From NCBI RefSeq assembly GCF_000368865.1, contig NZ_KB849729.1, positions 62,001 to 126,000 of the forward strand: a DNA stretch of 64,000 nt, in the 5' to 3' direction. A program made the position numbers and the translations under genes. Shown one piece after another: positions 1 through 9,452 of this stretch (position 1 is its first letter; the number at the start of each line of letters is the position of its first letter). Source of the DNA: Acinetobacter bouvetii DSM 14964 = CIP 107468 (GTDB lineage: Bacteria > Pseudomonadota > Gammaproteobacteria > Pseudomonadales > Moraxellaceae). The notes beneath the pieces are model-generated. The model did not search any database. It was not told the DNA's origin and worked only from the letters and a program-made list of their open reading frames with translations.

Positions 1-51
1 TAAAGTGACCGTTGCAATGCCGTTGCTTTTTTCCAGTTTAACCAGTGCCAT
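1..51 (-). CDS. Crotonase-like (enoyl-CoA hydratase family) protein, N-terminal fragment
   Basis: Only the first 17 codons lie in the window, starting at an ATG at 51-49 and running off the left edge. They read MALVKLEKSNGIATVTL, which resembles the first beta strand of enoyl-CoA hydratase/isomerase proteins (a hydrophobic-charged opening followed by G-I-A-T-V-T-L). It lies on the same strand as gacS, about 130 bp downstream of it, behind only a weak purine-rich ribosome-binding site. The family call rests on a very short peptide, so the substrate and exact function are unknown. Confidence 0.5.
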   Translation of the reverse strand, partial: MALVKLEKSNGIATVTL

Positions 52-179
52 GCTTAAAAACTCTTATTTTTGACTTGCTTTGAGCATAGCATGAGGCTTC
101 ATTCTATTCATGACAGCACAGTCACAAATTGCAGGCTGCATCGTCACTGCGCAGATAAAGCCAGGCGTCAGCGTATGCT

Positions 180-2987
180 TTAGGGTTCAGGTTTATTTAA
201 AATCTGCAGGGACGCATGCTGGACTTGAGCAATCACATTTTTCAGCTCGTCTAAACGGTTGAGGACTTCCTGCACAAAAGCATCATCCGCTTTGCGGCGT
301 TCTTTGCGCAAGGTTGATACGAACTGCTCAAAACCGCCCGTCGCGTCCTGCAGCGCCGGAGCCCCAACGTAGCGGGTTGCGCCGTACAGGCGGTGCAGCA
401 CGTGCTCGAGCTGCGGATAGTCTTCCAGTTCAATCAGCTGCTCGATTTCATGCAGCTCCTGATCGAAGCTGTCATTCAGCATTTTCAGCAAATCAGTCGC
501 TAAATCTTCTTTATTGGCGGCCAAATGAAGGCTTTGCTGCCAGTCTAAAATATTGGGGTCAAGCGCATCAATCACCGCAGTGCGCTCTAAAATCGGCACT
601 TTTTTGAAGTTTTCGGTCGTCCAGTGAGTGAGTATCTGGATGATCTGCTCCATTTGAATTGGCTTGGTGACATAGTCATCCATGCCCACCTGCAGCAGTT
701 TTTTCTTTTCATCTGACAGTGCATGCGCGGTTAGGGCAATAATTGGCAGGCGCTTATGATTTTCAAAGGTTGACTCCAGTGAGCGGATGGCGCGGGTGGT
801 GTCAACGCCAGACATGACGGGCATTTGAATATCCATAAAGACTAAGTCAAAGGCTTTAAGTCCTTGTTCATAGCGCGATTGGATGATTTCGATGGCTTCC
901 TGTCCGCTCAGCGCTTTGGTTGTGGTGACATTCAGCTCAGACAGCAGCGCCTCTAAAACAATCAGGTTGGGCAGATGATCATCGACGGCTAAAATATGCA
1001 GGCCTTGGCCATTAAAGTCTTCGTGCTCATTTTCGTCAAATACAGCTTCATTGCCAAGCAACTGAATCAACGCGCTGCGGCTCAGCGGCTGGTGCAGCGG
1101 GCGGGCGCGGTATTCGGTCAGCATGCCTGGATCAAGCAGCATCTGATAGCCGTATACGGCTAAATGGCCTGTATAGCGGCTGCGGATTTCCTTCAGCATG
1201 GCTTCTGTGTCACCGCTGTGATCGACGATCAGCCACGTATTTTCAGCATGGCGCAGCTGGTTCAGCCGGCTGAACAAATCTAAAATGGACTGCGCTTCAA
1301 TATGCTGCACAGCATAATTTTCTAAATAATGGCGCAGTACATTGGCAGTGGCCGGGTGGGCTAAATAAGACACCACTTGGGTATTGCTAAATTGAGGCAG
1401 CGGAGTTTCTTCTTCATCATTCACGGTAAACATTGCCGTGAACCAGAAGGTTGAGCCTTTTTCAGTCGGCGCGCGCTCTTGGTTGTCTTCAAAGCCAATC
1501 TGGCCATGCATCAGGCTGACCAGCTGTTTGGAAATGGCCAAGCCTAAGCCCGTGCCGCCAAATTGGCGGGTCACGGATGCATCGCCCTGCGAGAAGGATT
1601 CAAACAGCTTTTTGCGGTCTGTGCCGCTGAGGCCGATGCCGCTGTCCTGTACGCTGAAATGCAGCAGGCATTGTTCGATATCATCATGTTCGATGCGCAC
1701 GCGGACAATAATTTCACCGTCAGGTGTAAATTTGATGGCATTGGAAATTAAGTTGGTCAAAATCTGCTTAAAACGCAAAGCGTCGCCAATGACATGTTTC
1801 GGCACATTGTCAGCATAATAGAAGGTCATGTTGATGTGTTTTTGCGCCGCCAGTGGCGACAGCATATCCATGACATCAAATACCGCTTCTTCTAAGTCAA
1901 ACGGAGCGGTTTCCAGCTCCAGTTTGCCGGCATCAATTTTGGAAAAATCCAAAACATCATTGATCAGCGCCAATAAATGCGCAGAAGACTTGCGGATGGT
2001 TTGCAGATACAGGTTTTGTTCATTGCTGAGGTTGCCTTGGCGCAGCAGCAGGTGAATAAAGCCATCAATGCTGTTCAGCGGCGTGCGCAGCTCATGCGAG
2101 ATATTCGCCAAAAAGACGGATTTGGACTGGTTGGCGTGAATCGCTTGGTCACGGGCCTGGCGGTAGGTAATATTTTGAACTTCTAAAGTATCTAAGGTTC
2201 TGCGCAAATCATCTTCAGTCTGTTCGGTATGCTCGCGCAATTCCAAAAAGCTGAAATGCAGGCGTTTCACCACATTGGCAATGTCGCGCTGCAGCAGGCG
2301 CAGTTCGCCGGTACTGTTAATGATCATATGCTGATCCAAAGTATCGGCGTTTAAGCGCTGCAGCTGCATGCGGATTTCGTACATGGGCGCAATCCAGCGC
2401 CGTGAATAGAAGTTTAAACAGAGCAAAAGCAGCAGCAGGGTCAGCAGACCAGTCGCAACCAAAACAATTAAAACGCGGTAATGAGCAATTTCCAAAGGCT
2501 GATTGTCCAGCTCGACCATCAGCCAATAGGGGGTATTGGTTTCATCACTGATTTTGGCGGCGTAGACATTGCTGCTGTTGAATTTAATCGGGCCGATAAA
2601 GCGGGCTTTGGAATCAATTTTGGGCCAGGTTTCTTGCCCTTCAGGGCCAATGTTCAGGCGGTTCATGCCTTTGCTGTCTACAATGGCTGAACGGTTCAGA
2701 TGCTTTTCATTCAGCATATTCTGCATGCTGAAACGCGCCTGATCAAATTGCCACGGATAGTGAATCAGCAAATTCAGCGCGCTTTCCGCAGTCGGCTGGT
2801 AGCGGGTTAAAATGGCAATCGCCATCTGCCGCTGCTGCGCTTTGGCCGCATTGGAGGTTTCAGTCATTACCAAAGCTGCACCTACGCATGCCAAAATGGT
2901 AATCGGCACGAAAATCAGTGCAATCAATTGTCCATAAGCATGGTTTAAGTGTAGGCGTTTAAAAAGCTTTTTGTTGATATTTGACAT
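180..2987 (-). CDS. gacS: GacS/BarA-type hybrid sensor histidine kinase
   Basis: Inner-membrane tripartite sensor kinase of the Gac/BarA type, which normally signals to the response regulator GacA/UvrY. The 935 residues show a first membrane segment at about 21-41, a periplasmic sensor of about 130 residues, a second membrane segment at about 171-194, a HAMP region, a coiled coil, and a HisKA H-box with the phospho-accepting His298 in NISHELRTPLNS. An HATPase domain with the G boxes GIGLSG and GTGLGLAI follows. A receiver domain has its acceptor Asp near residue 718 in MDIQMPVMSG, and a C-terminal HPt domain has His865 in HRLYGATRYVGAPAL. The stretch between HATPase and receiver may hold a degenerate receiver. 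Length and domain order match GacS/BarA. No gacA is present in the window. Confidence 0.93.
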   Translation of the reverse strand: MSNINKKLFKRLHLNHAYGQLIALIFVPITILACVGAALVMTETSNAAKAQQRQMAIAILTRYQPTAESALNLLIHYPWQFDQARFSMQNMLNEKHLNRSAIVDSKGMNRLNIGPEGQETWPKIDSKARFIGPIKFNSSNVYAAKISDETNTPYWLMVELDNQPLEIAHYRVLIVLVATGLLTLLLLLLCLNFYSRRWIAPMYEIRMQLQRLNADTLDQHMIINSTGELRLLQRDIANVVKRLHFSFLELREHTEQTEDDLRRTLDTLEVQNITYRQARDQAIHANQSKSVFLANISHELRTPLNSIDGFIHLLLRQGNLSNEQNLYLQTIRKSSAHLLALINDVLDFSKIDAGKLELETAPFDLEEAVFDVMDMLSPLAAQKHINMTFYYADNVPKHVIGDALRFKQILTNLISNAIKFTPDGEIIVRVRIEHDDIEQCLLHFSVQDSGIGLSGTDRKKLFESFSQGDASVTRQFGGTGLGLAISKQLVSLMHGQIGFEDNQERAPTEKGSTFWFTAMFTVNDEEETPLPQFSNTQVVSYLAHPATANVLRHYLENYAVQHIEAQSILDLFSRLNQLRHAENTWLIVDHSGDTEAMLKEIRSRYTGHLAVYGYQMLLDPGMLTEYRARPLHQPLSRSALIQLLGNEAVFDENEHEDFNGQGLHILAVDDHLPNLIVLEALLSELNVTTTKALSGQEAIEIIQSRYEQGLKAFDLVFMDIQMPVMSGVDTTRAIRSLESTFENHKRLPIIALTAHALSDEKKKLLQVGMDDYVTKPIQMEQIIQILTHWTTENFKKVPILERTAVIDALDPNILDWQQSLHLAANKEDLATDLLKMLNDSFDQELHEIEQLIELEDYPQLEHVLHRLYGATRYVGAPALQDATGGFEQFVSTLRKERRKADDAFVQEVLNRLDELKNVIAQVQHASLQILNKPEP

Positions 2988-3116
2988 GATGCAAGCAGTT
3001 TATTCCTTATGCACCGCATATTAGCATGGATTATTTGAAACTGACTGCGCTTTAATCACTTTCGCGAAAAAGCCCCTCAAATGGGTGCAGGGAAAGTCAT
3101 TTTTTCATACAATAGG

Positions 3117-3136
3117 CGCACCTCGATATAGGTGCG
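3117..3136 (+). promoter_or_regulatory. Hairpin or operator-like palindrome covering the cysM ribosome-binding site
   Basis: CGCACCT (3117-3123) and AGGTGCG (3130-3136) form a perfect 7-bp inverted repeat with a 6-nt loop. The right arm contains the AGGTG Shine-Dalgarno sequence of cysM. A possible -10 box TACAAT at 3108-3113 would put the transcript start near 3120, inside the left arm. The element could therefore act as a DNA operator, or as only a short RNA stem. Function is inferred. Confidence 0.35.
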
Positions 3137-3140
3137 AATA

Positions 3141-4061
3141 ATGAGTAACACATCCCCTGATTTCCAAGCAGACGATTTTTTGTTAGACCACTATGTAGGA
3201 AAGACTCCTTTGGTGCGTCTGCAGCGTCTGGCAAGTCACACTCAAGCAACAGTATTGGTTAAGCTGGAAGGCAACAATCCTGCGGGTTCTGTCAAAGACC
3301 GGCCAGCCTACAATATGATCATGCAGGCGGAAAAACGCGGGCAAATTAAGCCGGGTGACACGCTGATTGAAGCGACGAGCGGAAATACAGGGATTGCGCT
3401 GGCGATGGTGGCAGCCATGCGCGGCTATCAGATGAAGCTGATTATGCCGGCAAACTCCAGCCAAGAGCGCAAAGACGCGATGCGCGCCTATGGCGCCGAG
3501 CTTATAGAATCTTCCAGCATGGAAGAAGCGCGTGATATGGCGGCGCAAATGCAGCAGGATGGCGTGGGGCTGGTACTGAACCAATTTGGCAATCCAGACA
3601 ACTCAGAAGCGCATTATTTGACGACGGGCCCAGAAATTTGGCAGCAGACCGGCGGGAAAATCACTCATTTTGTCAGCGCGATGGGCACCACGGGAACAAT
3701 CATGGGGATTTCAAAATACCTCAAAGAACAAAATCCGGATATTCAAATTGTCGGCCTGCAGCCTTCTGAAGGTTCAAATATTGCCGGCATCCGCCGCTGG
3801 CCGAAAGAGTATTTGCCGACAATTTTTGACCCGTCGCGTGTAGACCGCATTATGGATATTCCGCAAATTGAAGCGGAAAAAACAGCACGCAAATTGGCGC
3901 GCGCTGAAGGCGTCAGTGCGGGAACCTCTTCAGGCGGCGCAGTCTGGGCCTCCATTAAGCTGGCGCAAGAAAATCCTGAAGCTGTGATTGTCTGCATTGT
4001 CTGCGACCGCGGCGACCGTTACCTGTCTACGGGCTTATTTTCTGTAGTTGATGCCGATTAA
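3141..4061 (+). CDS. cysM: Cysteine synthase B (O-acetylserine sulfhydrylase B)
   Basis: PLP enzyme that makes cysteine from O-acetylserine and sulfide or thiosulfate in the cytoplasm. The 306-residue product has the Schiff-base lysine at Lys52 in NPAGSVKDRPA, the substrate loop SGNTG at 80-84 and the phosphate-binding GTTGT at 182-186. The C-terminal SAGTSSGGAVWA segment carries the serine that contacts the PLP ring. An in-frame GTG at 3132 would add three residues, but AGGTG at 3130-3134 is correctly spaced for the ATG at 3141, so I use that start. The gene is divergent from gacS. The ribosome-binding site lies in a small hairpin, listed separately. Confidence 0.93.
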   Translation: MSNTSPDFQADDFLLDHYVGKTPLVRLQRLASHTQATVLVKLEGNNPAGSVKDRPAYNMIMQAEKRGQIKPGDTLIEATSGNTGIALAMVAAMRGYQMKLIMPANSSQERKDAMRAYGAELIESSSMEEARDMAAQMQQDGVGLVLNQFGNPDNSEAHYLTTGPEIWQQTGGKITHFVSAMGTTGTIMGISKYLKEQNPDIQIVGLQPSEGSNIAGIRRWPKEYLPTIFDPSRVDRIMDIPQIEAEKTARKLARAEGVSAGTSSGGAVWASIKLAQENPEAVIVCIVCDRGDRYLSTGLFSVVDAD

Positions 4062-4083
4062 TTTCAGGCTTTTGTGAGTGCTT

Positions 4084-4902
4084 ATGCGTTTACCTGTTTT
4101 AACTTTTGATATCGAAACATTAACCGATGTAAAGTCCGGGGCGCATTTGTACGGTCTGGATTTGCCCGAAGCAGATTTGAACAGCGCATTGGCTAAATTG
4201 CGCCGTCAGGAATCGGGCACGGATTTTCAGCGCCTGCCTTTGCATGAAATTGTCTGCATTTCCGGGCTGTGGCTGGATGAACATGGCATGAAAATGTTTT
4301 CATTCAGCCGTGAGCATGATTCGGAAGCGGAAATTTTAACAAAATTTTTATCGATCTTTGATAAGCGCCATCCAACCTTAATCAGTTGGAATGGTTCGCA
4401 ATTTGATTTGCCGGTGATTCTTTTCCGCGCCATGTATCATGGCCTTTCTGCGCCAAGTTTATTCGATCAGGGCGAGATTGATACGCAAAAGCGCTATAAT
4501 AACTATCAGAACCGCTATCACCAGCGCCATGTCGATTTAATGGACGTGATGGCTATGTTTCATGGCCGCCACTTCATGAAGCTGGATGATGCAGCGCATT
4601 TGCTGGGTTTTCCCGGCAAGCGCGGTGACGGCGCTTACCGTGTGCCTGAATATGTGCGCGCGCAGCAGTGGCAGGCGTTGACCAGCTACTGTGAAGGCGA
4701 TGTGCTGAATACATGGCTGATTTACCTGCGCTGGCTGCTGCTGAAAGGCCAGCTGCAATTGACTGATCATCAGCATCTGGTGCAAAGCACCATCCAGTAC
4801 CTGCAGGCTTTGCCGCAGCATGCTGAATTTTTATCGGTTTGGCGTGAAACTTCACGGCAGACAGAATTCACTCAATTTGATTTCCCACCCCCCACACATT
4901 AG
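4084..4902 (+). CDS. Predicted 3'-5' exonuclease related to PolB-family proofreading domain
   Basis: A 272-residue RNase H-fold protein of the predicted PolB-like 3'-5' exonuclease family. The N-terminal TFDIETLTD supplies the first two metal-binding acids (Asp9 and Glu11). A middle segment with NGSQFDLPVILFRAM resembles Exo II, and the C-terminal YCEGDVLNTW resembles the Exo III YxxxD motif. It would hydrolyse DNA or RNA 3' ends, but no biological role is established for the family. A GTG six bases upstream (4078) is possible. The ATG at 4084 is better spaced behind GTGAG and keeps the catalytic motif close to the N terminus. It follows cysM by about 20 bp and precedes rlmD by 6 bp, so the three are probably cotranscribed. 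Confidence 0.8.
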   Translation: MRLPVLTFDIETLTDVKSGAHLYGLDLPEADLNSALAKLRRQESGTDFQRLPLHEIVCISGLWLDEHGMKMFSFSREHDSEAEILTKFLSIFDKRHPTLISWNGSQFDLPVILFRAMYHGLSAPSLFDQGEIDTQKRYNNYQNRYHQRHVDLMDVMAMFHGRHFMKLDDAAHLLGFPGKRGDGAYRVPEYVRAQQWQALTSYCEGDVLNTWLIYLRWLLLKGQLQLTDHQHLVQSTIQYLQALPQHAEFLSVWRETSRQTEFTQFDFPPPTH

Positions 4903-4908
4903 GTCCGC

Positions 4909-6315
4909 ATGAAACATAGAGCCAAGCCCGCAAAAGCCCAGCAGCCTTCTTATATCTTCCAGGTTGAGTCGCTTTCACATGAGGGGCGGGGCATCGCGCA
5001 TTATGGGACCCATCCTGACCATCCTGCGGATAAACACGGTAAAAAAGTTTTTATCCGTTATGCCTTGCCGGGAGAAACTGTATGCGCGCGCATTACCTAC
5101 ACAGCGAAACGGCTGGAAGAAGCTGACAGCATTGAATTGCTGAGTGACGCGTCTGAAATGCGCGTGACGCCCGCATGCCCGCATTTTGGCGGCTGCGGCG
5201 GCTGCAGCATGCAGCATATTCATCCGGATGAGCAGATCCGCTTAAAACAGGATGTGCTGAAATCGCATTTAAGCCATTTTGCAGGATTGCAGTCCGAAGA
5301 ATGGCTGGCGCCTTTGCGCTCTTCACGTGAAGATTACCGCCGTAAAGCGCGGATTGGCGTGCGCTATTTGCCGAATAAGGACAAACTGATTGTTGGATTC
5401 CGGGAAAATGCCAGCAATCAGCTGACGTCAATTGACCGATGTTTGGTGCTGGATCAAAACTTCGGTTCGGTTACGCGGCTGAAGCAGTTAATCCAAAGTC
5501 TAAAAGGCAAGGGTGCGGTTGGTCATATAGAATTGGCGATGGGTGATCAGGATGTTGCCTTGGTGATACGCCATACTGAAAAATTAAATGATGAGGATGT
5601 CAACCAATTACAGCAATTTGCGTTACAGAAGGGTTGGCAATTGTATTTGCAGCCTGCAGGTCCAGGCAGTTTAGCCCGCATTGATGGCCAGAGCTCAGAC
5701 ATGCGCCTGCATTACCGTTTGGAAGAGTTTAATGCAGATTTTGCGTTCAATCCTTTAGATTTTACGCAGGTGAACTCTACAATTAATCCGCAAATGGTCA
5801 AGCTGGCATGTGATTTGCTTGAATTGAAGCAAGGCGAGCGTGTTCTGGATTTATTTTGCGGATTAGGAAATTTTTCTCTTCCGCTTGCGCGCTGTGTTGG
5901 TGCGCAAGGTGAGGTCATTGCGGTTGAAGGCAGTGAGGAAATGGTTCACCGCGGTGCAGAAAATGCTGTAAATAATGGCATTGATTGGCTGAAGTTCTAT
6001 TCACAAGATTTAACAAAAGACTTTTCGCATCATTCTTGGGCAAAAGAGGGTTTTGATGCATTATTGATTGATCCGCCGCGTTCAGGCGCAGAAGAAATTA
6101 TGCATTATGTGCCCAAATTTGGTGCAAAAAGAATTGTTTATGTTTCATGCAATCCAGCGACTTTGGCTAGAGATGCAGGAATATTGGCGCAGCAAGGCTA
6201 TCTGCTGAAAAAAGCAGGCGTGATGGATATGTTTACTCATACCGGTCATGTTGAATCGATTGCTTTGTTCGAACAAGAAAATAAGCCGAATGATTTAAGT
6301 TATAATGAAGAGTAA
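4909..6315 (+). CDS. rlmD: 23S rRNA (uracil(1939)-C(5))-methyltransferase RlmD
   Basis: SAM-dependent RNA m5U methyltransferase (RlmD, formerly RumA), 468 residues. An N-terminal TRAM domain at about 12-80 is followed by the iron-sulfur cysteines Cys90, Cys96 and Cys99 in [10 protein letters not shown], with a likely fourth ligand near residue 178 in DRCLVL. The Rossmann methyltransferase domain has the SAM motif [13 protein letters not shown], the DPPRSG motif, and the catalytic cysteine in [12 protein letters not shown]. Length and motif order fit RlmD rather than TrmA, which lacks the TRAM and Fe-S parts. It is followed after 17 bp by relA. Confidence 0.94.
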   Translation: MKHRAKPAKAQQPSYIFQVESLSHEGRGIAHYGTHPDHPADKHGKKVFIRYALPGETVCARITYTAKRLEEADSIELLSDASEMRVTPACPHFGGCGGCSMQHIHPDEQIRLKQDVLKSHLSHFAGLQSEEWLAPLRSSREDYRRKARIGVRYLPNKDKLIVGFRENASNQLTSIDRCLVLDQNFGSVTRLKQLIQSLKGKGAVGHIELAMGDQDVALVIRHTEKLNDEDVNQLQQFALQKGWQLYLQPAGPGSLARIDGQSSDMRLHYRLEEFNADFAFNPLDFTQVNSTINPQMVKLACDLLELKQGERVLDLFCGLGNFSLPLARCVGAQGEVIAVEGSEEMVHRGAENAVNNGIDWLKFYSQDLTKDFSHHSWAKEGFDALLIDPPRSGAEEIMHYVPKFGAKRIVYVSCNPATLARDAGILAQQGYLLKKAGVMDMFTHTGHVESIALFEQENKPNDLSYNEE

Positions 6316-6332
6316 AAAAGTAGGAGTAGGGT

Positions 6333-8636
6333 ATGGTCACAGTGCGTGAACAGCTCCCGGGGCGTTTAAATGAACTGTCTCAGGAAGCGACTGTAGAACA
6401 TGCCGATCAAGCATCGCATGATTTGGCGGAATGGCTGGATCGTGTGCGCGGCTTACTGGGGGCGCCCCTCAAGCAGCTTGAAGAAGTTGCGCGTATAACC
6501 TTGCAAAGAGAGTTAGACTCTACGGTCAATCACCGTTCCAATACCTTTTATACTGGTATTGAAATGGCGGATATCCTGGCGCATCTGCATGTTGATGAAG
6601 ATACGCTTTCCGCTGCGATGCTTTACCGCTGCGTGCGTGAAGGCGTCATGCCCTTGGATGAAGTGCTGGCAAAATTTGGCGAACAAGTGCACAGCCTGGT
6701 CAAAGGCACTTTGGCGATGGGTAAGCTGTCTGAACTGATTGAGCAGAACAAGCGCCTGGAAGATCATTTTAATAATAATCAGCGCGAACATTTAAGCGGC
6801 ATCTATAAGATGCTGATTTCAGTGACGGAAGATGTCCGCGTTGTACTGATCAAGCTGGCAGAGCGGACCTATGCATTGCGCGAATTGGCGCAGGCATCAC
6901 GCGAGCGTCAAGAGCGTGTGGCGCGTGAGATTCTCACCATTTATTCACCTTTGGCGCACCGTTTGGGCATTGCGCAGCTGAAATGGGAACTCGAGGATTT
7001 AGCGTTCCGCTATTTAGCGCCGGAGCGCTATAAAGAAATCGCGTCTTTATTGAATGAAAAGCGCTTAGAGCGTGAACATTACATTCAGTTTGTGATTGAT
7101 AAGCTGCGCAATGAATTGGCTGAACATGGCATTGAAGCTGAAATCAGCGGCAGGGTGAAGCACATTTATTCGATTTATCGGAAAATGAAAAGCAAGAATC
7201 TGAGTTTTGATCAGCTCTATGATATCCGCGCAGTCCGCGTATTGGTTAAAACAGTGCCTGAATGCTATCACTCTTTAGGCATTGTGCATCAAATCTGGCG
7301 CCATATTCCGCATCAGTTTGATGACTATATTACCAACCCGAAAGCCAATGGCTACCGCTCCCTGCATACTGCGGTGATTGCTGAAAATAAATCGCTTGAA
7401 GTGCAAATCCGCACCAATGCAATGCATGAAGAAGCGGAGCTGGGCGTCTGTTCGCACTTTAATTATAAAGAAGGCAGCAAAAACACCGATCAGTCGTTCA
7501 ATCACCGCCTGCACTCATTGCGCGCCGTGCTTGAACATTATCAGGAGCGCAATGACGCCAGTGCGCATAAAGACGATGAGTCTGAAGAGAATTTTGAGCA
7601 AATTCAAGATTTCGAAGGGTTTGAAAAAATTTATGTCTTCAGCCGGGATGGTGATATTAAAGAACTGCCGCGCGGCTCTACCGTGCTGGACTTCGCTTAT
7701 CATGTGCATACCGAAGTCGGCAACAAATGCTATGCTGCGCGGGTCAATCAGCGCTATGTGCCGCTGACCTACACCCTGAAAACCGGCGAGCAGGTTGAAA
7801 TTTTAACCAAGAAAGACCGCGAGCCGAACCGTGACTGGCTGGTAAATTCTTTAGGCTATATTAAGACAGCCCGCGCGCGCGATAAGCTGCGCCATTGGTT
7901 CCGCCAGCAAGACCGCAGCAAAAACTTGGAAGTGGGCCGTGAAATTCTGAATAAAGAATTATCACGTCTGGCCATTCATCCTAAAAGCATTGATTTGAAC
8001 GATTACTGCAATCACTTCAATGTGAAATCCGGTGAAGATATTCTGATCAGTCTGGTCAGCGGCGATGTCAGCCTGCATTCCTTAATGAATCAGGTCAACC
8101 GCCATATGCATCTGGACCAGGATGAGCCTGAGCTGGTGCTGAAGCCGGCCCTGAATCCGCGCGCCAGCCATACGCTGTCTGCGCACGGCATCCTGATTGA
8201 CGGCTTGGACAATGTAGAGCTGCATGTGGCGCAGTGCTGTCAGCCAGTGCACGGTGAAGCCATTGCCGGATACATTACCCTGAACCGCGGTGTGAGTATT
8301 CATAAAGTGGCATGTCCCGATTACGTGCGCATGATCAGTCAGGAACCGGAACGCGCGGTTGAAGCGGACTGGGAAATGCAGCCGACCCGCGGTCAGAGCG
8401 TGCAGATTGTGGTGGAAGCCTATGACCGCCGCGGCCTGCTGAAAGACCTGACACAGGTGATTTTCTCCGATCAGATCAACATCCGTCAGGTGAATACTAT
8501 TTCTGAAGCAGACGGTATTGCCAATATGAAACTGCTGATTGAAGTGAAAGGTTTGGCGCAGCTGTCGCGTTTGCTGGCCCGTTTAGAGCAGCAGCCAGGC
8601 ATTATCAGCGCGCGCCGTTTCATTCAAGGCGGCTGA
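6333..8636 (+). CDS. relA: GTP pyrophosphokinase RelA, (p)ppGpp synthetase I
   Basis: Ribosome-associated synthetase of the alarmone (p)ppGpp during amino acid starvation, 767 residues. The N-terminal HD-type domain has lost the hydrolase signature: the segment that reads as an HD motif in SpoT reads AAMLYRCVREG here. This marks RelA rather than SpoT. The synthetase domain includes GRVKHIYSIYRKMKSKN and YDIRAVRVLV. A TGS domain starts near IYVFSRDGDIKELP, and a C-terminal ACT domain (SVQIVVEAYDRRGLLKDLT) closes the protein. A good Shine-Dalgarno (AGGAG) precedes the ATG. A strong terminator follows 17 bp after the stop. Confidence 0.95.
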   Translation: MVTVREQLPGRLNELSQEATVEHADQASHDLAEWLDRVRGLLGAPLKQLEEVARITLQRELDSTVNHRSNTFYTGIEMADILAHLHVDEDTLSAAMLYRCVREGVMPLDEVLAKFGEQVHSLVKGTLAMGKLSELIEQNKRLEDHFNNNQREHLSGIYKMLISVTEDVRVVLIKLAERTYALRELAQASRERQERVAREILTIYSPLAHRLGIAQLKWELEDLAFRYLAPERYKEIASLLNEKRLEREHYIQFVIDKLRNELAEHGIEAEISGRVKHIYSIYRKMKSKNLSFDQLYDIRAVRVLVKTVPECYHSLGIVHQIWRHIPHQFDDYITNPKANGYRSLHTAVIAENKSLEVQIRTNAMHEEAELGVCSHFNYKEGSKNTDQSFNHRLHSLRAVLEHYQERNDASAHKDDESEENFEQIQDFEGFEKIYVFSRDGDIKELPRGSTVLDFAYHVHTEVGNKCYAARVNQRYVPLTYTLKTGEQVEILTKKDREPNRDWLVNSLGYIKTARARDKLRHWFRQQDRSKNLEVGREILNKELSRLAIHPKSIDLNDYCNHFNVKSGEDILISLVSGDVSLHSLMNQVNRHMHLDQDEPELVLKPALNPRASHTLSAHGILIDGLDNVELHVAQCCQPVHGEAIAGYITLNRGVSIHKVACPDYVRMISQEPERAVEADWEMQPTRGQSVQIVVEAYDRRGLLKDLTQVIFSDQINIRQVNTISEADGIANMKLLIEVKGLAQLSRLLARLEQQPGIISARRFIQGG

Positions 8637-8652
8637 TTCAAACGGTTGCATT

Positions 8653-8679
8653 AAAAAGCCTGCGCAATGCAGGCTTTTT
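8653..8679 (+). terminator. Rho-independent terminator after relA
   Basis: AAAAAGCCTGC and GCAGGCTTTTT form a perfect 11-bp stem around a 5-nt loop and end in a T tract, 17 bp past the relA stop codon. It separates the cysM-relA group from the aryl polyene operon. Confidence 0.9.
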
Positions 8680-8745
8680 ATATTTTTGTTCTTCGGTAGC
8701 GGAACTGAAAAACAAACCTAAATATATGATATTGAAAAGGATCAA

Positions 8746-8783
8746 GATATTTTTTGTAAAAAAAATATCGTCAATGCTATAAT
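8746..8783 (+). promoter_or_regulatory. Putative promoter and palindromic operator of the aryl polyene operon
   Basis: A canonical -10 hexamer TATAAT lies at 8778-8783, with a TTGTAA -35 candidate at 8754-8759 (18-bp spacer). The start codon of the first operon gene is about 49 bp downstream, behind TAAGGAAA. Overlapping the -35 is a perfect inverted repeat, GATATTTTTT (8746-8755) and AAAAAATATC (8760-8769) with a 4-nt centre. It has no T tract downstream and is very A/T-rich, so it looks more like a protein-binding site than a terminator. The regulator is unknown. Confidence 0.6.
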
Positions 8784-8831
8784 CCGCGCAAATACGGTAC
8801 GTGAATTAAAAAGAGTAAGGAAATACAGCGC

Positions 8832-9452
8832 ATGGTGCTATTAAATGTGTCTCAGCTGACAATGAGCCGGGAAGACGGCGTATTTCCTGCTTTAGAACAC
8901 ATTCCTGCGATGCAGCGCCGACGCTTATCGCGTCTGGCAAAGCTGGCTTTGAATAGCGCAATGCAGACTTTAGCCACCCAGAATGTCGATTATATTGTTT
9001 GGGTGTCGCAATATGGCGATGAAGCAAAAACCCTGAATATTCTGGAAGATGTGTTAAGCGAGCAAACCCCTTCACCGACCCAATTTTCAACCTCGGTACA
9101 TAATGCAATTTCAGGCTTATATTCTATTTTATGTCAGGATGCGACACCTGCGACCAGTTTGGCGGGTTCGTGGAATGATGGGTTGATTGAAGCCTATGCA
9201 TGGTTAAAAACAAGGCCAGAAGCTCGTCAGGTTTTGCTGGTGTATTATGATGAAGCCTTGCCAGACATTTATATCGAGCATCAACCATTTGCTGCTTTTG
9301 CGATGGCAGCGATGATTTCATTAACGCCTGCCAATTTGATGTTGACGCCAAAGCATACGGATTCAACGCCAGCCTATCAGCAGGCTTTAGCATTTAACAC
9401 GTTTTGGACTAATCCTGAGCAAACTGAATCTGAAGCGTGGACGAAATGCTGA
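8832..9452 (+). CDS. Aryl polyene chain-length factor-like protein (beta-ketoacyl synthase N-terminal-like)
   Basis: First gene of the aryl polyene (APE) operon, 206 residues. It resembles the short ketosynthase-like proteins that pair with a full ketosynthase as chain-length factor (ApeC in the E. coli scheme). It has the N-terminal thiolase-fold features MQRRRLSRLAKLALNSA and FSTSVHNAISGLYSI, but not the catalytic Cys or the two His motifs. It is about half the length of a real ketosynthase, so it cannot condense alone; its expected partner is the ketosynthase at 21504-22700. The stop codon overlaps the next start (ATGCTGA), suggesting translational coupling. Confidence 0.8.
   Translation: MVLLNVSQLTMSREDGVFPALEHIPAMQRRRLSRLAKLALNSAMQTLATQNVDYIVWVSQYGDEAKTLNILEDVLSEQTPSPTQFSTSVHNAISGLYSILCQDATPATSLAGSWNDGLIEAYAWLKTRPEARQVLLVYYDEALPDIYIEHQPFAAFAMAAMISLTPANLMLTPKHTDSTPAYQQALAFNTFWTNPEQTESEAWTKC

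Noticed and set aside
8832..9452. Possible truncated ketosynthase at the start of the polyene operon.
   Set aside because: The short length and missing catalytic residues are normal for the chain-length-factor partner, so it is not a broken gene.
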